Positions 14,241 to 22,694 of a DNA stretch of 34,764 nt are shown in pieces. The notes under the pieces are model-generated. The model ran no database searches. It was not told the DNA's origin and saw only the letters and a program-made list of their open reading frames with translations. Origin of the DNA: Bacteroidota bacterium (GTDB lineage Bacteria; Bacteroidota; Bacteroidia; Chitinophagales; Saprospiraceae); contig PZPC01000055.1 of NCBI GenBank assembly GCA_003045895.1, positions 1-34,764 of the forward strand. Reading direction: 5' to 3'. The stretch's first letter is position 1. Each line of letters begins with the position of its first letter. Both the position numbers and the translations under genes were made by a program.

Positions 14241-16703
14241 CTAATTATCCACCCGCCCCCGTTCCTCCTCTGAACCCGTCGTGCGGCGGCGGGCATTTTT
14301 CACCCCACTGTTGCCGAAATCACGGGAATAGGAAATTCGAATCACCCGTTCGGCAAAGCCGTACTTGCCGCGGTAGTTCAAATTGATCTCCGGCAGGTTG
14401 CCATTGGTATAAAAGTCAGTTTTAAAGACACTGGCCAGGTTCAGGCGCAGGGTACCGCCTTGCTCCCCGAAGCTTCTTTGCAAACCAATATTAGCATCGC
14501 CGAAAGCTTTGGTCTTCAGCAAGCCATTGACCAGAGGCGACCGGTAAAAGCCCGACACCTCCAGCTTCAGGTCCCAGGGCAGCAGGAACGACTGGGTAGA
14601 ATTGGCCTGGAAGGTAAAACCGGAATTGGTTATCGCTACCTCGTCAAAAACCAGGTAATTCTCCCGCCAGAAACCCGTCAGGTTGTTGCGCATCGACCAC
14701 CACGAGGTCACTTGCCAGGGAAACGACACGTTGCCCGACACGCTCCGCTGAAAATCCAGGTTGAGGGGGGCGTTGATCTGCCGGTTGGTCACCGGATCAA
14801 TCCGGGGCTGGAAACGCGAAATCGCCTGATCAGTATAGCTGTATTCCAACGAGGTAAACCAGGCCTTGAAACGGTAGCCCAGTCGGAAAGCATCGGTATA
14901 GTCGGGTTGCAGCGCGATGTTGCCCGACAGGAGGGTATTGGGGTCGAGAAAGATCACGAAGGGGGCCAGTTGCGTGTAGGCGGGCCGGTTGATGCGGCGA
15001 CTATACGAGGCCTGCAATTGCCGCTCGTTCATAAAATCGCGCGTGAGAAAAACACTGGGAAACCAATTGCCGTACTGGCGATCGATGATATTGGGGTCGG
15101 TAGCCGTCCCTAAATTCGTATCCGTATACTCGTAGCGCAGCCCTGCTTTGACCCCCGTAGTGGGTGTTATTTTCCAGGACAAGGCCGAATAAGCAGCCCC
15201 GATTTGTTCTTCCAGGCCGTAGTTGGCACTGTAAGTCGGATCGGTAACCCAGGTGTCCTGTACCCGGTTTTCCACCAGGAAATTATTGTCGAACTGCGAA
15301 TAAGTCGCTTTCACCCCTATTTCCAGTCCTATTTCAGGGGTAAGGTCTTTGGTAAAATCGGCTTTGGCCACGTAGATATCGATGGGTGTTTCCTTACCGG
15401 CGTGCAGTTGGTTACTGCTGAGCAATTGTCCCGCCGGATTGAAAAAATTATTGACGTAAGTTGTGGGATTGTTGTTCTTGTAGCTGGCGTAATCCAGGTC
15501 GAAAGTGAGGCGGCCATTGCCTGGCAATTCGTGTTGCAGGTTGATATTGGCCAGCCAGCTTTCCCAGTTATTGACCTCCTCATTGTCAATGATGATTTCT
15601 TCTACCAGCTGTTGGTTTTCCAGTTGGCGCACCGTATTGACGGCATCCATCTGCCAGTCGCGCCAGCCCCAGGTGCCCAGCACGCCGAGCACGGTTTTGG
15701 GGGTCAGCTGCACATCCAGTCCCAGGCGGGCGCTCTGGTTTTGGAGCACCGGAAACCGATCGCTGACGTTGTCATTTTCCAGCAAAACCCCGTTCTGTAG
15801 CAGCGCCCGGTAGTTGGTAAACTGCTGGCGGGTATGGTTGTAGTCGCGGCTGTAGTCGCCAAAGAGGTTAATTTTATCCTTGCGGAAATTGAAGTTGAGC
15901 CCGCCGCCCATCTTTTCGTGGACGCCGTAGCCGGCACTCAGGTTGAACGAGCCGTTGAACCCTTCGTCCAGGCTCTTTTTCATGATGATAGAGATGATGC
16001 CACCACTGCCCTCCGCATCGAAGTTGGCGGGGGGCGTGGTAATGATCTCGATGCGTTCGATGTTATTGGCTGGCATGGCGTCCAGCATTTTAAGGATGGC
16101 CTCCAGGGGCAGGCGGCTGATTTTGTTGTTGATCATGATAATCACCCCCGACTTCCCGCTGATGGAGATGTTCTCGGTTTGCCGGTTGACGATTACGCCC
16201 GGCGAACGCTCCAACACCTCCAGCGCCGTGCCGCCGGCTGCCGTCACGCTCTCGGCTACGTTGACCACCAGGCGGTCAATGCGTTGTTCAAAGAGGGGTT
16301 TGCGGGCCACCACCTGCACCTCGGCCAGTTGCAGGCTGTTGGTGGTCATGTGCAGGGTGCCCACCTGATGGTTGGGCGTACCTTTAGCCAGCTGGAAAGG
16401 CGCCGAGAAAAAATCGGTATAACCAATCATGCTGATCCCAATGAGGTAATCACCCGCGGGTACACCCTCGAAACGGAAGGTGCCATTGTCGCTACTCACG
16501 TCCCCCTTTACCAACAAGGAGTCAGCAGGATTGAGCAACATGATGCCCGCAAATGAAAGGGGCTGGTTGGTTTCGTCTAGTACGGTTCCGCTAACCGCAG
16601 TTTGGGAGAGCAGCACGCCGAAAAAGCTACTGCTGAATACCACGCACAGGGCGAAGTTTGATAGGGGACGGGACATTGGTGTGAGTTTTAGTGTAGTGCT
16701 CAT
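14241..16703 (-). CDS. TonB-dependent receptor, outer membrane beta-barrel (OMP_b-brl_3) family
   Basis: An 820-residue outer-membrane protein. A signal peptide (ALCVVFSSSFFGVLLSQ) is followed by a carboxypeptidase-regulatory-like domain (SGTVLDETNQPLSFAGIMLL, about 38-120), a degenerate TonB plug (ALEVLERSPGVIVNRQTENI through IEIITTPPANFDAEGSGGII, about 140-245) and a C-terminal beta-barrel. No SusD partner is adjacent, so this is the SusD-independent type. Substrate is unknown. A second Met at 16676 (MSRPLSNFALC) is an equally good or better start because it sits right before the signal peptide. The barrel length is normal, unlike the SusC fragment at the left edge. The 3' end merges into a repeat tract. 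Confidence 0.9.
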   Translation of the reverse strand: MSTTLKLTPMSRPLSNFALCVVFSSSFFGVLLSQTAVSGTVLDETNQPLSFAGIMLLNPADSLLVKGDVSSDNGTFRFEGVPAGDYLIGISMIGYTDFFSAPFQLAKGTPNHQVGTLHMTTNSLQLAEVQVVARKPLFEQRIDRLVVNVAESVTAAGGTALEVLERSPGVIVNRQTENISISGKSGVIIMINNKISRLPLEAILKMLDAMPANNIERIEIITTPPANFDAEGSGGIISIIMKKSLDEGFNGSFNLSAGYGVHEKMGGGLNFNFRKDKINLFGDYSRDYNHTRQQFTNYRALLQNGVLLENDNVSDRFPVLQNQSARLGLDVQLTPKTVLGVLGTWGWRDWQMDAVNTVRQLENQQLVEEIIIDNEEVNNWESWLANINLQHELPGNGRLTFDLDYASYKNNNPTTYVNNFFNPAGQLLSSNQLHAGKETPIDIYVAKADFTKDLTPEIGLEIGVKATYSQFDNNFLVENRVQDTWVTDPTYSANYGLEEQIGAAYSALSWKITPTTGVKAGLRYEYTDTNLGTATDPNIIDRQYGNWFPSVFLTRDFMNERQLQASYSRRINRPAYTQLAPFVIFLDPNTLLSGNIALQPDYTDAFRLGYRFKAWFTSLEYSYTDQAISRFQPRIDPVTNRQINAPLNLDFQRSVSGNVSFPWQVTSWWSMRNNLTGFWRENYLVFDEVAITNSGFTFQANSTQSFLLPWDLKLEVSGFYRSPLVNGLLKTKAFGDANIGLQRSFGEQGGTLRLNLASVFKTDFYTNGNLPEINLNYRGKYGFAERVIRISYSRDFGNSGVKNARRRTTGSEEERGRVDN

Positions 16704-16977
16704 TGGGTATTAATTTACTAACTGGGTTTATAAAATTATCTTTTTTATTTAACATACCATCCAAAGGATACCTTTTTCACCTTTTTCGTTGCACTGGTGG
16801 TCTGATTAGCGGCAGGTGGATTTTTCTTTTGGCGTTGGGAAGCGGGAACGGCAAAACGTAAAGATGCGTTTTTACGCTAGAAAATGCCGCCCCGGCCAGC
16901 CAACGCCAAACCTCCTGCCAGAACCCACATTACCACAGAAAAAAACGAGTGCCCCTCCATTTCCTCACAATTGCGCG
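16704..16977. other. Divergent intergenic region without a gene
   Basis: Separates the TonB receptor (minus) from the radical SAM gene (plus). The first 60 bases are AT-rich and probably contain the receptor promoter, but no clear TAnnTTTG box is seen on the minus strand. The 16-mer AACGTAAAGATGCGTT at 16855-16870 is shared with 10554-10569 and is part of an imperfect CGTAAA/TTTACG hairpin. Confidence 0.4.
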
Positions 16978-16985
16978 TATCTTTG
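16978..16985 (+). promoter_or_regulatory. -7 box (TATCTTTG) for the YgiQ gene
   Basis: Perfect match to TAnnTTTG, 108 bases before the start codon. No TTTG is found at the usual upstream spacing. Confidence 0.4.
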
Positions 16986-17093
16986 CGTTGTATAACTTTT
17001 AAAAAAAAGTCCCTTTCCTCAATCGGATTTATTTTTCGAACGTTACACAAGTGCATGATTTAAACTTTCTTCCGCCAGCAAAGCTTTTGTTCT

Positions 17094-19013
17094 ATGTTTG
17101 ACGATTCCCGCCCCCTCACCGACTGGCTGCCCATTACCATGAAAGAAGTGGAAATGCGCGGCTGGGACGACATCGACGTCATCCTGGTGTCGGGTGATTC
17201 CTACGTCGACCATCCCGCTTTTGGTACGGCTGTGATCGGCCGCATCATGGAGAGCGAAGGCCTCCGGGTAGCCATCATTGCCCAGCCCAACTGGCAGGAC
17301 GACTTGCGCGACTTCAAGAAATTCGGCCGGCCACGCCTCTTCTTTGGCGTTACCTCCGGCTGCATGGACTCCATGGTCAACCACTACACGGCCTCCAAGC
17401 GGCGCCGCTCTACCGATGCCTACACGGCGGGCGGCGAAGCGGGCTTCCGCCCCGACTACGCCACGGTGGTCTACACCCAAAAACTCAAAGAAATTTACCC
17501 CGACGTGCCCGTCCTCATCGGCGGCATCGAGGCTTCCCTGCGCCGCGTCACCCACTACGACTACTGGGCCGACAAGCTGTTCCCCAATATCCTCACCATG
17601 AGCGGTGCCGACCTGCTGGTTTACGGCATGGGCGAACAACCCCTGCGCGAGATTATTCGCCTGATCGTTCGGGGGGTTCCCTTCGACCGGCTGAATACCA
17701 TCCCGCAGACGGCTTTCCTCCAGGATCGCGAAAGCACGCCGCCACTGAACAAAAACTGGGTGACACTGGAACTGAGCTCGCACGAAAAATGCCTGCGCGA
17801 TAAGACCTCCTTTGCGGCCAACTTCAAACACATCGAGCAGGAATCGAACAAGGTGAACGCCCGCCGCCTCACCCAGGGCGTCGGCGATAACCTGCTGGTC
17901 ATCAATCCGCCCTACCCGCCGATGCTGGAGCAGGAGATCGACCATTCCTTCGACTTGCCCTACACCCGCCTACCCCACCCCAAATACAAAAAACGGGGTG
18001 CGCCACCGGCCTACGAAATGATCCGCTTTTCGGTGAACATGCACCGCGGCTGCTTCGGCGGCTGTAGCTTCTGTACCATTTCGGCACACCAGGGCAAGTT
18101 TATCGCCAGCCGCTCCGAAGAGTCGATCATGAAAGAGGTAGACATCGTCACCAAGATGCCCGACTTCAAAGGCTACATCAGCGACCTCGGCGGCCCTTCG
18201 GCCAATATGTACAAAATGAAGGGCAAGGTGCAGTCCATCTGCGACCGCTGCGTGGCTCCTTCCTGTATCCACCCCGTGATCTGTAGCAACCTCGACACCA
18301 GCCACAAACCCATGACGGAGCTGTACCGCAAGGTAGACGCGCATCCGCAAGTGAAAAAAGCCTTCGTTGGCAGCGGTATCCGCTACGACCTGCTGGTCGA
18401 TGATTACAACAAAAACAACGACGGCAGCATGGATGAGTACCTCGAGCAGGTGGTCACCCGCCACGTCTGCGGCCGCCTGAAAGTAGCCCCCGAACACACC
18501 AGCGACGAGACCCTGCGCATCATGCGAAAGCCTTCGTTCAAGCACTTCCACGCTTTCAAAGACAAGTACGAAGCGCTCAACAAGAAACACGGCCTCAACC
18601 AGCCCCTCATCCCCTACTTCATCTCCAGCCACCCCGGCTCTACCGCCGAGGAAATGGCCAACCTGGCCGCCGAAACCAAGGAGATGGGCTTCCGCCTGGA
18701 ACAGGTGCAAGACTTCACCCCCACCCCCATGACGGTGGCCACCGTGGCCTACTACACGGGGCTGCACCCCTACACCCTCCGGCCGGTATACACCGCCAAG
18801 AGCCCCAAAGAGAAGAAGCAACAACACATGTTCTTCTTCTGGCACAAACGCGAAAACTACCAGGAGATCAAGGAGAAACTCAAGGCCATGGACCGCGAAG
18901 ACCTCATCGAAAAACTGCTCATCGATAAGAAACGCCACCAAAAGCACGAAACTGTCAAATCCCGCCTCGTAGAACGGCAAACGGGTAAGAAGCCGCGGAA
19001 GAAGCGGAGGTAG
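17094..19013 (+). CDS. ygiQ: YgiQ-family radical SAM protein
   Basis: A 639-residue cytoplasmic radical S-adenosylmethionine protein of the YgiQ (UPF0313) family. The N-terminal domain (WDDIDVILVSGDSYVDHPAF, then GGIEASLRRVTHYDYW near 145) is typical of the family. The cluster motif C320-x3-C324-x2-C327 (GCFGGCSFC) binds the [4Fe-4S] centre. FVGSGIRYDLL, GRLKVAPEHTSDETL and PYFISSHPGST follow in the barrel. The C-terminus is Lys/Arg-rich (QTGKKPRKKRR). The reaction of this family is not firmly known. Length is normal and the start agrees with family N-termini. Probably monocistronic. Confidence 0.93.
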   Translation: MFDDSRPLTDWLPITMKEVEMRGWDDIDVILVSGDSYVDHPAFGTAVIGRIMESEGLRVAIIAQPNWQDDLRDFKKFGRPRLFFGVTSGCMDSMVNHYTASKRRRSTDAYTAGGEAGFRPDYATVVYTQKLKEIYPDVPVLIGGIEASLRRVTHYDYWADKLFPNILTMSGADLLVYGMGEQPLREIIRLIVRGVPFDRLNTIPQTAFLQDRESTPPLNKNWVTLELSSHEKCLRDKTSFAANFKHIEQESNKVNARRLTQGVGDNLLVINPPYPPMLEQEIDHSFDLPYTRLPHPKYKKRGAPPAYEMIRFSVNMHRGCFGGCSFCTISAHQGKFIASRSEESIMKEVDIVTKMPDFKGYISDLGGPSANMYKMKGKVQSICDRCVAPSCIHPVICSNLDTSHKPMTELYRKVDAHPQVKKAFVGSGIRYDLLVDDYNKNNDGSMDEYLEQVVTRHVCGRLKVAPEHTSDETLRIMRKPSFKHFHAFKDKYEALNKKHGLNQPLIPYFISSHPGSTAEEMANLAAETKEMGFRLEQVQDFTPTPMTVATVAYYTGLHPYTLRPVYTAKSPKEKKQQHMFFFWHKRENYQEIKEKLKAMDREDLIEKLLIDKKRHQKHETVKSRLVERQTGKKPRKKRR

Positions 19014-19016
19014 GAG

Positions 19017-19062
19017 GAAAGGAAGGTGTAAAAGTGTAAAAGGGGAAAGGTGTAAGTGTGAG
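19017..19062 (+). repeat. Purine-rich 3' tract, copy 5
   Basis: Starts four bases after the YgiQ stop, in sense orientation: GGAAAGGAAGGTGTAAAAGTG and further GGTGTAAG units. It ends 18 bases before the stop of the convergent GH16 gene and is the only sequence between the two. Confidence 0.75.
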
Positions 19063-19079
19063 AGCAAAACATCAAACCC

Positions 19080-21050
19080 CTACCCCCTGACAAACTTCAA
19101 CGTCTGCCCGCCAATCTTCACAAAGTAAATGCCACTGCGAAGCTGCGAGACAGCCAATTCCACCCCCTGTGCATTCCGCGTGTAGGTGACGTTCACCACT
19201 TGCCCATTCACATTGTAAACCACTATCTCTTCCTCCGGCGTCACATTGGTGAGCTGAATAAAATCGGTAGCCGGGGTGGGTGAAATTCCGATGGCTGCCT
19301 GCCGCTTGTTTTCCAAAAAAATCATTGTGGAGTAGTCAAAAGTACCGTCCCTATCCACCTGCCGAAGCCGGTAATAATTGTGGGACAAGGGGCGGTCATC
19401 GACAAACTGATAGGCCCCATTAATGGAATTTCCGCCCGGAACAGTGCCTGTTTTCGCAAAGTGCACCCCATCGAGTGAGCGTTCCACCTCAAAATGAGAA
19501 AAATCAATTTCCCGGGCCGTTTGCCAGGTCAGGTAGTTATTTTTATCCCTGGCCGTTCCCCGAAAATACACCAACGTCAGCGGCAGTGCCGCCGTGCGGG
19601 CAAAGAGGTAGTCGTCCAGGCAATAAGTGCCCAGCTCGTGCCCAAACTGGAGGTTAACATCCGACGTAGCCGTTGCCGGCGCCGTAAAGGTATGGGTATA
19701 CAAAGCCCAGGTATCCGTCAGGGTGTAGCCGTTGCCGGTGTAGTAGGCAAAATCGCCGGCATTGATAATCGCCATCGACATCGTTTTGTTGTTGGCATCG
19801 GCCCTGGCCCAAAACTGGAGGGTATACGACTCCCCACTCACCAGCTCGACACTGCGCGGCGACAGCTGGATATTCCAGGGCTGGGGCCCCAAATTGGTCA
19901 CGTCCACACACATCGCCTTATTCCCGCTGTGTACCTCCGTGGTGCTGATGGCCCAGTTTGCCGCCGCGCCATCAAAAAGATCCGTAAACCACTGGGAAAA
20001 ATCTTCCTCGAAGCCGGGGTTAGGCGCCAGGTTGGCGGTCACACTTACCGGCAGGTTGAGCGTACGCGTGCCACAGGCGTTGGTCAGCACCACGGCCACC
20101 TCGCCGCTGGTCGTGCCCCAGTCGACGGTAATTGTGGGGGTACCGTCGCCGCTGCTAATGGTAGCACCAGTGGGTACCGTCCAGGCGTAGGTGGTACCGG
20201 CAATCGGCGGCACCGCATACGCCGTGCCCGTGGCCTGCGGATCCACCAGGGTCTCCCCGGCGATGGCCAGCGTCGACAACAGCTGGTAGGTTCTCACGTA
20301 GTCCACTTCCAGGGTCTGCGGAAACACGGTCGTCCCGTCGGGGTAGCCCGGCCAGCTGCCACCCACGGCGAGGTTGAAAATAAAATGAAAATCCTGGTCA
20401 AAAGGAAAGATGTAGGCCCCTTCATCTCCGGCATAGTAGGTCAGGTAATGGGTCCCATCCACGTACCAGCGAATCTGGCTCGGTTCCCATTCCACGGCAA
20501 ACGTGTGAAAGGCGCCATCGGCAAAGCTGGCCGGCGAAATATTGACACTGCCACTGGTCTGCCCCTTGTCCAGGTACGAATTGCCGTAGTGGCAGGTGCC
20601 GTACACAATAGAAGTCTGGTGGCCCAGGTATTCCATGATGTCGATCTCCCCGCTCCGCGGCCAGCCGCCGTACACACTGTTGGTGGGCATCATCCAGAAA
20701 GCGGGCCAGATGCCCTTCCCCTGGGGCAGCTTGATGCTGGCCTCCATCTTGCCGTAGGTCCAGTCGCCCTGGTTGATGCTCCGCATCCTGGCCGAGGTGT
20801 AGTCGGCCCCCAGGTACGACTCCTGGCGGGCAATGATCCGCAGCGAGCCGTCGGCCACCGTGGCATTCCGATCCGTATAGTATTGCCATTCATTGTTGCC
20901 CCAGCCACCCGCGCCGGTCTGAAACGACCACTTGGTGTTGTCGATGGCCGTACCGTCAAATTCATCCGCCCAGACCAGGTTGTAGCACTGGGCGTCCAGG
21001 TAATGGCCCAGCGGTAGGAGCAGGCAGAGGAAGGTGAGCGTGATTTTCAT
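19080..21050 (-). CDS. Secreted GH16 endo-beta-glucanase (laminarinase-like) with CBM-like module and T9SS sorting domain
   Basis: The start is set at 21050 (MKITLTFLCLLLPLGHYLDA), which gives a signal peptide and 656 residues; the 55 upstream codons carry no signal-like sequence. Residues 22-265 are a GH16 domain: LVWADEFDG, the catalytic motif E135-I-D-I-M-E140 (nucleophile and acid/base), and FDQDFHFIFNLAVGGSWPG. About 270-350 is a PKD-like domain, and 350-510 a carbohydrate-binding-module-like beta-sandwich (NLAPNPGFEEDFSQW). The last 80 residues are a type IX secretion sorting domain (SGIYFVKIGGQTLKFVRG). Known GH16 enzymes of this type cut beta-1,3-glucans such as laminarin; exact substrate is inferred. 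It converges with ygiQ. Confidence 0.92.
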   Translation of the reverse strand: MKITLTFLCLLLPLGHYLDAQCYNLVWADEFDGTAIDNTKWSFQTGAGGWGNNEWQYYTDRNATVADGSLRIIARQESYLGADYTSARMRSINQGDWTYGKMEASIKLPQGKGIWPAFWMMPTNSVYGGWPRSGEIDIMEYLGHQTSIVYGTCHYGNSYLDKGQTSGSVNISPASFADGAFHTFAVEWEPSQIRWYVDGTHYLTYYAGDEGAYIFPFDQDFHFIFNLAVGGSWPGYPDGTTVFPQTLEVDYVRTYQLLSTLAIAGETLVDPQATGTAYAVPPIAGTTYAWTVPTGATISSGDGTPTITVDWGTTSGEVAVVLTNACGTRTLNLPVSVTANLAPNPGFEEDFSQWFTDLFDGAAANWAISTTEVHSGNKAMCVDVTNLGPQPWNIQLSPRSVELVSGESYTLQFWARADANNKTMSMAIINAGDFAYYTGNGYTLTDTWALYTHTFTAPATATSDVNLQFGHELGTYCLDDYLFARTAALPLTLVYFRGTARDKNNYLTWQTAREIDFSHFEVERSLDGVHFAKTGTVPGGNSINGAYQFVDDRPLSHNYYRLRQVDRDGTFDYSTMIFLENKRQAAIGISPTPATDFIQLTNVTPEEEIVVYNVNGQVVNVTYTRNAQGVELAVSQLRSGIYFVKIGGQTLKFVRG

Positions 21051-21484
21051 GAAGCAAGATTTTAAAGAGACTTGTTCTGCTGGTAAAGGGAGTGGCTCAA
21101 AATACAAAATGTGGTCGTGGTGGGTGAAATTGTGGGCTATAGCGTCAGCTGTAAGCCAATTAAAACAAGGTAAGTGTCGCTTATAGCACAGGTGTCGCCA
21201 GGTCAGCAAGGGCATTCAGCGGTCGTGTTTTCCTTTGCTTGGTTGTTCGCAGTTTACACGGCGAGCAATGGTAGTGGTTTGCCCCGTGCGACCAGTGGGT
21301 CGAAAGCAGTTTCCAGATTCGACAGCTCTGGTGGGGTGCGGGTATGGTTCTTTTGGGGCGCTGGGTAGCCGAGAACGACCCGCAGGGGGGCGCCCCCAAA
21401 GCTATGCCCCCCCACCGCCTCACCCAATCCTCACCGTTAAAAAAATTACCCCCCCTTTAAACTTATGCTAATCCCCGTCTGGAA
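21051..21484. other. Divergent intergenic region with repeat-like hairpin
   Basis: No gene is supported. CAAAATA at 21098-21104 (TATTTTG on the minus strand) may be the -7 box of the GH16 gene. CTTTTGGGGCGC (21350-21361) and GCGCCCCCAAAG (21390-21401) form an 11-of-12 inverted repeat around a GC-rich loop, resembling dispersed repeat DNA. Confidence 0.4.
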
Positions 21485-21516
21485 TTTGCATTTCGCCGCA
21501 GAGGAGTGAATATTTG
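21485..21516 (+). promoter_or_regulatory. Bacteroidetes-type promoter for the 21562 gene
   Basis: TTTG at 21485-21488 and AATATTTG at 21509-21516 (7 of 8 to TAnnTTTG) are 20 bases apart. The start codon is 45 bases downstream. Confidence 0.55.
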
Positions 21517-21561
21517 TAGCTACGACGGCCGACTTCTTCGCCGTGGCCAAGGCATTGCCCC

Positions 21562-22542
21562 ATGAAAAACTACCTCACCCTCCTCCTCCTATTCCTGGCT
21601 GGCTACGGTTCGGCCCAGGATGTCCTCTTGTTCGAAGATGCGCCCAGCCAAACGCTGGTCTACCGCTACAGCAACCTCAGTGGGCCGGCGGCACCGGCCG
21701 TTCGGCAAATGCTTCAATTGCTCGCCCCCCAGCAGCCCGGTCGGGCGGCTTTCAGCTTGAACTACACCTACCAGGCCCGGGTGTTGGAGCAAGCCCAGCA
21801 GCTGAAGATCAAATTCGACTGGCTGGAGCTGACCGTCAGCCACGAACCCCGCCCCCTGGGTTTCCCCTTCGACACGGAACTGCTCCCCGGTGGCGTCACT
21901 TTCCAACTGGAACTGCTGGCCGACGGGGCCGTCGTTGCCACGCAGCAGGTGAGCCAGCCCCTGGGCCAGCGCTTGCCCCACTACGATTTCACCTTCGCGC
22001 CGGTAGCCAGTAGCGTCTTGTACACCCTCCGCACCAGCAACCTCCAGTTTACCTACGGCAGCCGCGAGGTGCTGGCCGTGCAAGCCCGCGTCAGAGCCAT
22101 CGACCTCTACCGCCGCGCCCAGACCGACCTGCTGCGCATCCAGACCGACCTGGCGGCGCTGAGCCAAACGGAACCCCGCCCAGCCGACCTGCCCGCCTTG
22201 AGCACCCAACTGAACAACCTGCAGCAGCAGCTCCGCAACGTGGAGCAGGCCCGTTTCTGGCAACAGCTGGCCCTCGACACCCCCCAGGCCTACGACCCCG
22301 AAGAACTCCTGGCTTTGCGCCAAACCTGCACCGCCGACCTGCAACACCAGCAGCGCTGGCTCGACGACCTCCGCCACAACCTCCACGAGCTGTATTACAC
22401 CCAGGGGGTCGACCTTTACGAGCACGGCCAACCTGGCGCGGCCCGCGAGGCGTTCCGGCAATCGCTGCGCGCCAACGACTGCTACGCACCCAGCCACTAC
22501 TTCCTGGCTTTCCTCGACTTTACTTTGCCGACGGCCAGGTAG
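21562..22542 (+). CDS. Secreted helical-repeat protein of unknown function, N-terminal part (frameshifted)
   Basis: 326 codons, beginning with a signal peptide (MKNYLTLLLLFLAGYGSAQ). A beta-rich region follows (about 20-175), then Gln/Leu/Arg-rich helices likely to form coiled coil or TPR-like repeats (LNNLQQQLRNVEQARFWQQL; DLYEHGQPGAAREAFRQSL). No family is recognised. The TPR-like pattern is cut at YAPSHYFLAFLDF, after which this frame reads LPTAR and stops. The -1 frame at the same place reads RLYFADGQVAAAAQRL and stays open into the next entry. So the true protein was about 890 residues, and a single-base loss near 22505-22520 has split it, in the genome or by sequencing error. Confidence 0.7.
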   Translation: MKNYLTLLLLFLAGYGSAQDVLLFEDAPSQTLVYRYSNLSGPAAPAVRQMLQLLAPQQPGRAAFSLNYTYQARVLEQAQQLKIKFDWLELTVSHEPRPLGFPFDTELLPGGVTFQLELLADGAVVATQQVSQPLGQRLPHYDFTFAPVASSVLYTLRTSNLQFTYGSREVLAVQARVRAIDLYRRAQTDLLRIQTDLAALSQTEPRPADLPALSTQLNNLQQQLRNVEQARFWQQLALDTPQAYDPEELLALRQTCTADLQHQQRWLDDLRHNLHELYYTQGVDLYEHGQPGAAREAFRQSLRANDCYAPSHYFLAFLDFTLPTAR

Positions 22543-22694
22543 CGGCGGCCGCGCAACGCCTCACCAAAATCCTCAACAACTACGATCCCGATCCGCAGAC
22601 GGCCGAAAATGCCCGCCAACTGGCGCAGCGTATCGTCCGCTTCTACCTCGACCAGGGCGCCGTCGCCGTTGCCAACCGGGAGTATCCCGCCGGG

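Noticed and set aside
13939-14244. 101-codon plus-strand gene
   Set aside because: It reads through hairpin repeats and the purine/pyrimidine tract; the product is mostly low-complexity Pro/Ser/Leu.
19494-21017. 507-codon plus-strand open frame
   Set aside because: Antisense shadow of the GH16 gene, low-complexity Arg/Gly/Pro protein with no domain.
22497-22545. Programmed -1 ribosomal frameshift joining the two helical-repeat frames
   Set aside because: No X-XXY-YYZ slippery heptamer in phase and no clear downstream stimulatory structure; a plain indel is simpler.
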